From contig JBAJFG010000019.1 in NCBI GenBank assembly GCA_037903475.1, positions 1,798,001 to 1,862,000 of the forward strand: DNA of 64,000 nucleotides, read 5' to 3'. Both the position numbers and the translations under genes were made by a program. Each line of letters opens with the position of its first letter. The stretch's first letter is position 1. Source of the DNA: Ancylostoma caninum (lineage: Eukaryota > Nematoda > Chromadorea > Rhabditida > Ancylostomatidae). Positions 56,064 to 64,000 of the stretch are shown in pieces. The notes under the pieces are model-generated. The model saw only the letters and a program-made list of their open reading frames with translations, had not been told where the DNA came from and did not search any database.

Positions 56064-56269
56064 TCATCCCTCACATGACTTAAGCTCGTCCTCATTTTCC
56101 AAATTTATTCAAAGGTGAAACTGCAGAAGATTCAGGATCTTACACTTACCTGGGAGTACATGCTCGATCGAACACATTCTCCATGGCTGTTCACATCTAA
56201 CTACCAGAAGCTATTACGTTGTGAAATATAATAGAAAAATCCCAGTGGCCAGTAGGTGGATATTACCCG

Positions 56270-56400
56270 TCCTTTCGCGAACGCGGCGAAAAGGCGGAGT
56301 GCGCGAGGCGGGTACCGGCGTCTGCGCTAGGGAAAAAAGGTAGCGCCGCGCGCGATTTCGCGCGCGGCGGGTGACGAGCGTCCGTAGGCGGAATTGGCCG
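56270..56400. repeat. GC-rich patch with 24-nt palindrome
   Basis: gccgcgcgcg and cgcgcgcggc (56345-56368) form a hairpin around attt. The GC content stands out from the AT-rich flanks. Confidence 0.6.
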
Positions 56401-57463
56401 ATATGTCTCAAGTTGGTATATTAATTCATTAGAGAAATTCTATTTTACATAGAATCTCGTAAATCCCGCAGAACTTTTTCAACAATCCTGTATCTCCATT
56501 TTCTTTCCAACCAAGATCCGCTTTTTGCCGGTTTCTCCTAGAGAAATACGGCGAGATTTCGTGCCCTTCTCAAATGCTTGTTTTTCAATCAAATTCTCTA
56601 ACCAGATGAACAAACAGATTTTTCTGTCTTTTATTAAACCGTCAATAATGTTGTATTACAGTGAAAAGAGGCGTAATGCGTCAATCCGTTACTATGTATA
56701 GTAGCGTTAAGCGCTGATGTACACCATAAGTGAGAATTCTGTGCGACCACAGCGAAAAGCCGTGATGTTGCAAATGCGAGGGTCTCACCTGGGCTGAGTC
56801 AAAGATGCTTCTAAGGAGATGCGGTATCAACACGTTCCCGGCCTCCGGCTTGCTTGTTTCATATTTCAGCGCAATTTTGTGAGTATAATGTAGGATGAGG
56901 TCTTCCATATTAGTTTGCTAAGTTCCATGAAATTTTGTTCGACCTCTTGGGAAGAAAGACGTTTTGTTCAAGTTACGGTATGGTGGGAAGCAAATGTCGA
57001 ATTTTTTGTTTTGTAAGCGGATGTTTCTGAACAGAATCTAAACCGCACTCCCATATGAAATATTGGAACTCAACGTTTTTGAGGAGGTGTAATCGGTCGC
57101 GAACGGAGCGACGTCTCAGCAACGAACAGAGGCAAGACCAGGAGAGAGTACTGCGGCTGTGGAAAAAGCTATTGAACACTGCTGGCCAATTTAGGGGAAG
57201 AAAATATGCAAGGGTCTACGCTAGCTGGAACTTTCTTTGCAAATTTCCTAGACAATCATCTGATAATTTCAACCCTTGCACAACGTTTGGTCTGTGGAAC
57301 CTTCTCGTCAGGCAAATTTCATGTGCAGGTTCGATGCAGATATTCGGACGTTTCTTCCAAAAAAAAAAGAAGTGAAAAAGACATTCTGCACTCTTGAGTG
57401 GCGAATTCACTGCCGAGATTTGCGGTCCTAAGCGCGGAGTAGTGGGTCGGGACAATCGGGACA
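56400..57463. other. Non-genic stretch
   Basis: No gene or repeat that I can support. The 106-codon frame at 57055 has no domain. Confidence 0.35.
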
Positions 57464-57692
57464 AAAGTTATTCATGCTTGCGGCGCGTCAAAGTTTACGC
57501 GCCGATACACAGTGCAAAGGAGGGAGGTAGAAGACAAATCCTGGCAGGTCAGCAATGTTCCTAGTTTCGCCGTTGCGACTGCCGCGCGAACAAACCGCGT
57601 TTCCATTTTCGCCGCTTTGGGTCGGCGCGAAAACTTCGTGGAGTTTTGTCTAGGCGCGTAAACTTTGACGCGCCGCAAGCATGAATAACTTT
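57464..57692. mobile_element. MITE with 40-bp perfect inverted repeats
   Basis: 57464-57503 and 57653-57692 are exact complements (starting aaagttattcatgcttgcgg). ACA lies on both sides as a possible 3-bp duplication. The 149-bp middle is GC-rich and non-coding. Perfect ends suggest recent insertion or gene conversion. Confidence 0.85.
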
Positions 57693-58197
57693 ACAGGCAG
57701 GTCTCCGAGACCACTTCGATCGAACAGGGGACCTGGAGATGGAAATGTCTCGCCCAAAATTTTGTAGGGTAGAGAAAAGGCCTAACTACCTTTATGCAAA
57801 CCCCCCGCGGAACAAGACAATAATGAAAAAGAGCCTACGCTTAGTGTTTGGATCCGGGTAATAAAAATCCTTACAAAATTGTTAAATCAAAATGACAAGA
57901 TGGAAAGTGCTTTGAACATCGAGGGATCCATTTTTATTTGCCCTAAAATTCCACTGCAGTAGCTAATGTGCAAATAGTCCAGGCCGGAAACGTTCAGTTA
58001 CCCCTGTATCTTCCATCATGCTTTAGCATGCGTAACGCACGGGTGTATGCCAGGAAGAACAATAGCTGGGAACAGTTGCCTATAATGAACCTGTCTGTCA
58101 ATATCCCATGCAATTGTAGCCCCGCCTCTAGTTTGGTCACGGAGATTTCCAAGCGTTTCAATTTCAGATGTTGAAAGCTCTCTACTGACTGTGATGG

Positions 58198-58245
58198 TTA
58201 TTTATTTATTTATTTATTTATTTATCTATTTATCTATTACGCACA
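58198..58245. repeat. (TTTA)n microsatellite and retroposon tail
   Basis: ttatttatttatttatt followed by cgcacataggcgtgc, the same junction type as at 22636-22680. On the minus strand this is a TAAA-tailed retroposon end. Confidence 0.65.
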
Positions 58246-60319
58246 TAGGCGTGCTAGATTAATATATGGTGAACATTGAGAAATGCAGAACTAGTATGAA
58301 AACAGGACATGAACTGAGTTAGAAAAGAAGTAGTGTGTGATAACTGTAGTTGCACAGGTAGAAGTAAGGCGGGGCGGTACAAAAAATATGCATTAATCTA
58401 CTTCCAAATGATCTAGTAGTTCGAGGTGTCAACCTTTGGCAGAACAAATGCAGGGTAGAACTGAGTAATAGTTATATAGACCTAACATGAGCTCCGAAAG
58501 GCACATAGCTTTTGAAATTTTCGTTCACGTCAACCAGCAAGATGCCCCCCATTCCTGACAGAGTCGTGGGAGCAATGCCGGCAGTTCGACAAACGGGTAT
58601 ACTGGTTCACCCCGCGCAACCGGCATGCTGAACGACAGCTTCTACCGGCTAGGGGCCGGTTATGCGATCACTAAATATCTATGTACAAAACATGAAAACG
58701 CTTGCGACACTTTTTTCAAAAATCTGGACGACCCGCGAGGGCGCCAAATTCAAACGAAAGGTATACATCTGTAAACAAGGGTGCAAGAAGGGGGGTCGGA
58801 AACATAGGACACCATCCGAATAGGGTGGAGGGCTTAGGACACTGTTCATCGGATAGTACCGATCCGGGTATCGACTTATCGATCGATTTCATCGATTATC
58901 CTCAGCTTAGCTCCAATCCGGGTCGAAATGGGCGCACGGGGGTAATCAACCGCGTTGATCACGAATCTGACAGTCACCTCCCACGGCGTGGTTATTGATT
59001 TATTGATTTTCTGCGGGTTTTTTCTCTTCCTTGTCGACAAGTTGTCGGTGGAAGAGCTTGTCGACAAATTGGTTTCCGGTGGTGTGGTGACCTCAAATTT
59101 GTCGACAACGATTTGCTAGTTAAAAGCTTGTTTGCAAATTGTTTTTGGGCAATTTGAGTGGTAAGGATCAATGAGAAGGAAGCAGTTAATGCTTAATTTT
59201 CATTAAAGTGTGACATTGAAATACAGCGCGGTGTTTCTCCTTTGTTTGCAGGCCTAGAAATTACACATTTTGCAAAGCCGAATAAAGTCTTCGGTCCTTC
59301 GAACAGGGTAGTCAAACATGCGCATAATGCAAGGTGGGCAGGGCAACCTTTGTATGGGCTGCACTGTGCAGCTGGCAGCTGTCACGACCTTATCGTTCCT
59401 CATGACCGCCACCCGTGTTACGCACACTCGTTTTTCTATAAATCCCCTATTCGGATGAATGTCTCCTTGTGAAGTACATTGGCTGTTTTCGGAGCTGTCC
59501 TATGGTGGGTGCATGACGAATGTTCTGCTTCTGTTATCCACCATTTCCAGAGTAGTGAGATATAGTCTTTTATCATATTTTTTCAAACTTTTTTTGGGAT
59601 ACTTTGCGTGTACTCCAACAAATAAATAAATGAATATTAGCTTGGTGGACCTACATTCGTTACTAGTTGAGGACGTCCTCGCTGCTCTTTCTGTGGTTTA
59701 TTCTGGAACGATGTGCTTTGTTTTCTTATTAGAACTTATAAACTTGTTTTCGAAATGATAATTGTTTATGTGCTGGGTCACTGGTAGCCTAAGTAAGGTC
59801 GGAAGCACTTGCAATTTTGTCAGTGTAAAAGAAGGACAGGCAATGGTAGGTTGTTCCTGCTTTGTTTTCGAATTTCAGACTCACACTGTCAGACAGTGGG
59901 CTGGCACTACATATTCTCCGCTTACAGTAACTCGCCTCGCCTGCCTTTTCGAGCATTTGACTTAAATCGGCGCAATCATGAGGAAACATATGCATCTGGT
60001 GGCTCCGGCTTTTCCCCAATCCTATAGCCCTATTGGACGGTTTTTGTCCTCCCGGGAGAGACTTTATTGTAACGACCATACTTTAACAAGTGCTTGACCA
60101 CCAGGGATGGAAATTTTAACTGGGAAATTGAATGATGTGCAGGATAACGCTTGCAGTTGTTTTCACCATAGCAAATGATCCTTACGCGAAGTTTAGGAAA
60201 TCATTGTGAGATATGGTTCTCAAAATAGCGACTGTCCAATATCGGCTTAGGCCTTATGGCATACTACGCAGCCATATTATTATTAGACATTATAAGGTTG
60301 TTGTGAAAGTTTCCCGTTA
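58246..60319. other. Non-genic stretch
   Basis: Possible body of the TAAA-tailed retroposon from 58245 to about 58700. TTGTCGACAA words recur at 59035-59110. A short taaataaataaa run lies near 59622. No coding sequence recognised. Confidence 0.35.
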
Positions 60320-60520
60320 CTTACTTTTGTGTACTGCCAAATTTTTCGCAATTGCTTCGGAACTTTCTATCCAAGACGTATACAATAGCTAGTCAATAGT
60401 CTGCCTTCACCCAGTTTGTCCTATTCCGTTGCGATTATGACTAAAAAATTGTCGCAGACTATAATTATGTTATGCTCCTGCTCCTGTTCTGAAAACTCGG
60501 GAAACGCAACGGATGCCAGA
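60320..60520 (+). repeat. Dispersed repeat, copy of 2015-2235
   Basis: Direct diverged copy sharing ttacttttgtgt, tgtcc.attccgttgcgatt and tgctcctg...aaactc.g.aaacg words in order. Confidence 0.6.
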
Positions 60521-60625
60521 AAGAACATATCCACACAATAAGTTTCCCCTCTACCTCTTATCACACGTGAAGGTTTGGTTCTGCAAGTTTGAAGACGGCG
60601 GTTTTGACTGCAGATAAGCTAGCAA

Positions 60626-60872
60626 TGGCGGACGCAGAGGGGAGGGGGCGTCCCCCAGAATGGGTCCCCAGATTTTCTTAATTCACAATACAAATAAAAA
60701 TCTTGGATTAGTTTGTTTTTATTGTTTATTCTTATTATCACTTTCAATATAATTTTTATTTATTATTATAATTAATATTTTTATCAACTTTATTATTCGT
60801 CTGGGTCCCTAAACGGCGGAATCCCCACTCCTTTTCCTACGTCCTCCTCCTGCCCACTTTCTGCGTCCGCCA
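60626..60872. mobile_element. Small element with tggcggacgcaga ends
   Basis: 13-bp inverted ends (60626-60638, 60860-60872) enclose a G-rich then AT-rich then C-rich body, 247 bp in all. No target duplication is clear. Confidence 0.6.
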
Positions 60873-61018
60873 CTGTAATCTATAATAGAATCTCATACAT
60901 CAGTTGAAGTGGATGAGAGTGAGTCCTGTGCTGGCATTCGTGAACGAGCGGGAACGGTGAAATATGCGGAAGTAAAATTTCAAATCCCGTTAAACGTAAA
61001 ACGGAGGACGGAAGGCCA

Positions 61019-61431
61019 AAAATGGGCGGAAAACGGAAAGCGTAAAAGGGAAAAAGGAAAATTCTGCCCAAACACAGGTTTGTAACCAAAAGTCCTCTTC
61101 AACATTGAATTTCCTAGGTTTCTTCTTGATGAGCATAAGTGGTGACTGTTTTAAGCGATTAAGTGACTTCAACTCCACTGATGGGGTAAACACTTTAAAC
61201 GCCCAGAATATAGGTAGATCGAGGTGCATTTGTGCTTGAACTAATTGAGAGATTAGTTCAAGCACAAATGCACCTCGATCTACCTATAAATAACTGAGTT
61301 AGGATAGGGAAATACGCTGAAAACAGCGATCCTCATCCTCCTCCCATAATTTTCCGGGAAAAGTAAAACGAAAGGCCGAAAATGGGCGGAAAACGGAAAG
61401 CGTACAACGGAAAACGGAAAATTCCGCACAC
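61019..61431. repeat. Direct repeats of gggcggaaaacggaaagcgt
   Basis: About 45 bp at 61019-61062 recurs at 61379-61425 with an acggaaaacggaaaattccg extension. The 36-bp hairpin at 61210 lies between the two. Confidence 0.65.
61210..61287. repeat. 36-bp perfect hairpin with 6-nt loop
   Basis: 61210-61245 and 61252-61287 are exact complements (starting ataggtagatcgaggtgcat), loop tgagag. Pairing stops sharply at both outer edges. Confidence 0.9.
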
Positions 61432-61488
61432 CTCTAAACGAGAAGCGGCGTGACGGGTACCTACTATACTGGGGCTGAATAAAAACCG

Positions 61489-61815
61489 AATAATTTTGTT
61501 ACTTTAATTGACGATTTAGGAAACAGTTTTAACATCCAGAAATTCGAGAATATGAAAGCTCGAAAGCTCTTCTTCTCCTTCATACAGCACTTCATTGGTC
61601 TTTTATGTTGAAAATTTCCATTTATTCGAAATATTCGATATTCGATAGCAAAAATATTCGATTTCGAATAAATGGAAATTCCGGATGTTCCAACATCGGA
61701 GTCGAAAATTGTAGTGCTGTACGAAAGAGAAAAAGAGCTTTGTGGCTTTCTCATCCTCGAATATATAGAGCTGTAAATTGTTTTCTAAATTGTAGATTGA
61801 AGTAACAAAATTATT
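61489..61815. mobile_element. Foldback element with a TTCGAA-rich centre
   Basis: Arms of about 104 bp (61489-61592 and 61711-61815) pair imperfectly from cgaataattttgttac to the complement. The centre (61611-61680) pairs atttccatttattcgaaat with its complement and carries attcgaaatattcgatattc words, the same motif as the large arrays. Confidence 0.7.
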
Positions 61816-61849
61816 CGTTTTTCATTCGGTCCCATGTGTAGCACCTACT

Positions 61850-62080
61850 GCCGCTGGTTGCCGGCGGAAACTTTCCTAGTCACCCGTACGGGTAAATTTT
61901 GTATTCATGGACGACCAAGAAGCGGGAAGACCGCGATGAATCGATTAGATTTGTAGACATGACCGAGTTTTCGAGACTTGAGGTGCGAAATGAAAGTTCT
62001 CGGACATATTCTGTAAAGAATTTGCCAGCATAATGTTATTTTTCTCTTTTCCTTCCTAGAAGAGGGTCTCCATGTGGGTT
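61850..62080. repeat. Inverted copy of 23445-23690
   Basis: Reverse complement shares acccgtacgggt, gaatacaaa, ccgcttcttggtcgt and the gagacccac flank with 23445-23690. Confidence 0.65.
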
Positions 62081-62880
62081 TCTTGCTAGTAAAACACGAG
62101 GAATTTCTATTGCTAGCTCTTTTTCTGTTTTTCACCCCCAACAACGTATTTCTCGTGTTTTTCTCTTGTGCTTTTCTGTTTTTTCTTCTCGGCAAACTTC
62201 GCTCTACACATTCAGGTTTTGTTTTTGTATTGCGTTGTTAGATTGAAAGCGAAGACCATCACAGCGCTGCTCCCGAACTTGCCGTAATGTGATCGCAAAC
62301 ATCGAGGGCTGCCTAAACCAAACCTTCTAGAAATGTGGGAAAAACTTCTAAATTTTCGGAGACGAAGGAACCCAAACGAATAATATCACTGAGTAGTGTA
62401 GGAAAAGCGAAAAGGTCGAATGAATGCCGACGCGATCCCACCGTAACCTTGAGCCCTTATTCGCCGATCCTCCACAGCCACGTCCACGCATAATATAAAG
62501 GAAGGTTTTTGCTCTGCGTGAGAGAGCGCGCCCGCCCCACGATACCTCACCTCATTTTTTTTGCCTCCTCCGTTTTTCTCCCGTTTCCATATTAGTTTTG
62601 TGAGGGGGGAGAAGGAGATCCAGAATCGCTCCTTCTGTCCCCTGTGCTATTCTTTTTCTATGGTTAATCGCTATACATTTGTGTCCTACATATGCACTCT
62701 CATTTACCTCCATGTAATCAGAAATGCATACTTCCTCATTTAATCTCATCCACCATATTACCTTCCATTATTATCCTTTTATATCCATGAATCTGTTGAG
62801 GTGGAAGGGGCCTCCCTTCCACCCCATGAGGCCGTTGTATTGGCCCTCACTTTTGGAACTTTCTTCTAAATCTTGCTATG
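62081..62880. other. Non-genic stretch
   Basis: No gene recognised. The last part, 62780-62880, is probably 3' flank of the RTE element, with a ggtggaaggg / cccttccacc inverted pair (62800-62823). Confidence 0.4.
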
Positions 62881-62897
62881 CTTCCAAATCACCTTGA

Positions 62898-64000
62898 TCA
62901 CCTTGACTCCCGTTGATCTTCGGGTGTACCGAGCGGGCGCCAGCAATCCTTCCATTTGTCCCTCTCGCGAGCCAGAGTTGTCCAGTGGATTCTGTCCGTT
63001 CGAGGGACACGGAGAGCATCGTATCTATCCTTGAAGGACTTCGTGAAGAAGTCTGACCAACGGGTCGGTGGTCTTCCTGTCGTGCGCTTAACGTCCCGTG
63101 GAGTCCAGTCGCTGACGGCTCTTGTCCAACGGTTGTCGTTAAAACGCATCACGTGTCCGGCCCACCTAATCTTACTCAACTTGGCGTAAGCGGCAGCGTC
63201 CCTGATCTTCGATTGCTGACGAAGGGTGGAGCTCCGTATTCCAGCCCTCACTTGCGTGAGGCGGGTTATTCCTAGCATCACCCTCTCGATGGAGCGTTCG
63301 ATGACGTTGACCGCATTCTCATCCTGCTTGCGCAACGCCCAGGTTTCTGAGGCGTAGGTCAAAGCAGGGAGAACGGTTGTGTTGAAGAGGTGGGCACGGA
63401 GCCTGGTGTTCTTCGTCTTCTTCACTACGTCCTCGATGCTCTTGTAAGCTCCCCAAGCCGCTCTTTTCCTCCTGCCCAGCTCTGGAGCGAGGTCGTTCAT
63501 CATGTTGACTTCCCGACCTAGGTATACGTAGCTGGAACATTCGGATATGGTCGTTCCGTTGAGCGAGAATGGGGCATCCGGGACCCATCCGTTCTTCATG
63601 AACATCGTCTTCGTCAGATTCAGCTGGAGACCAATCTTTCCACACGCGTCCTCGAAGTCGGCCAGCATCTGTTCCGCTTCGCTGATGGTTGGTGTTATAA
63701 GAACGATGTCGTCAGCGAAGCGAAGATGACTAAGTCGCCGGCCATCAACTTGCACTCCCATGCTATCCCATTCCAGTTTCCGCATGACGTCTTCCAGAGT
63801 GGCGCTGAACAGTTTTGGCGACACGGTATCGCCTTGCCGAACCCCTCTCTTGACGTCGATGGTGATGTCGTCGTAGAATGGAGAAATCCTGGTCGTGAAG
63901 TTGCTGTAGAGCTCACGAAATACCTTGATGTATTGAGTAGGTATGCCCTGGTTGCCCAGGGCTTCCAACACCGCTTCCGTCTCAACAGAGTCGAAGGCTT
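62898..64000 (-). CDS. RTE-type non-LTR reverse transcriptase, C-terminal part
   Basis: An uninterrupted frame of about 367 codons from the window edge to a TGA at 62900-62898. It opens with AFDSVETEAVL, the first catalytic Asp, then GVRQGDTVSPKLF and the active-site box FADDIVL, followed by a KT.FMKNG region, a YVYLGREV motif, and a C-terminal WAGHVMR / TGRPPTRWSDF region typical of RTE and related LINEs in nematodes. The endonuclease and the RT fingers lie beyond the edge. The stop falls inside a caaggtgat direct repeat (62884-62908), as expected near an RTE 3' end. No break is seen, so the element could be young. Confidence 0.9.
   Translation of the reverse strand, partial: AFDSVETEAVLEALGNQGIPTQYIKVFRELYSNFTTRISPFYDDITIDVKRGVRQGDTVSPKLFSATLEDVMRKLEWDSMGVQVDGRRLSHLRFADDIVLITPTISEAEQMLADFEDACGKIGLQLNLTKTMFMKNGWVPDAPFSLNGTTISECSSYVYLGREVNMMNDLAPELGRRKRAAWGAYKSIEDVVKKTKNTRLRAHLFNTTVLPALTYASETWALRKQDENAVNVIERSIERVMLGITRLTQVRAGIRSSTLRQQSKIRDAAAYAKLSKIRWAGHVMRFNDNRWTRAVSDWTPRDVKRTTGRPPTRWSDFFTKSFKDRYDALRVPRTDRIHWTTLARERDKWKDCWRPLGTPEDQRESR

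Overview
The window looks like nematode nuclear DNA, most likely from a strongylid such as a hookworm (inference). The reasons are short introns with TTTTCAG-type acceptors, an acceptor placed directly or one base before two start codons (as at spliced-leader sites), a BEL/Pao retrotransposon with a bunyavirus-type glycoprotein ORF, and RTE, mariner and Penelope relics among many short inverted-repeat elements. No rRNA, CRISPR, operon or convincing tRNA gene was seen.

Layout. Bases 1-3557 hold degenerate repeats and a 42-bp TTCGAA-rich tandem array. Bases 3558-12633 are a 9,076-bp BEL/Pao element on the minus strand, with LTRs that look identical, a GATGG target duplication, a tRNA-Gly-like primer site, gag-protease, pol and envelope frames. 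Bases 12639-27400 are repeat-rich: four TTCGAA stretches, several MITE-like elements, a 0.55-kb palindrome, a GIY-YIG relic and a G-rich array.

Two host genes were assembled exon by exon, with reading phase agreeing at every junction. On the minus strand, 27435-36398 encodes a 242-residue homologue of actin maturation protease (ACTMAP/C19orf54) in five exons; its 7-kb second intron is packed with mobile elements. On the plus strand, 43419-50369 encodes a predicted 881-residue protein in 13 exons, with an Arg/Ser start, a CCHC zinc knuckle, a charged coiled coil, a second RS domain and a Tudor-like end; I cannot name it. The two genes diverge from a 7-kb repeat-rich region.

Bases 50370-62880 contain exon-like pieces of an unresolved plus-strand gene (52429-56063) and several hairpin elements, including 36-bp and 40-bp perfect inverted repeats. 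The right edge holds an RTE-type reverse transcriptase on the minus strand that runs off the window.

Together, a small set of host genes sits in a bed of mobile DNA. The BEL element is the youngest insertion. Its only clear defects are two one-base frame breaks, both in runs of A on its coding strand.
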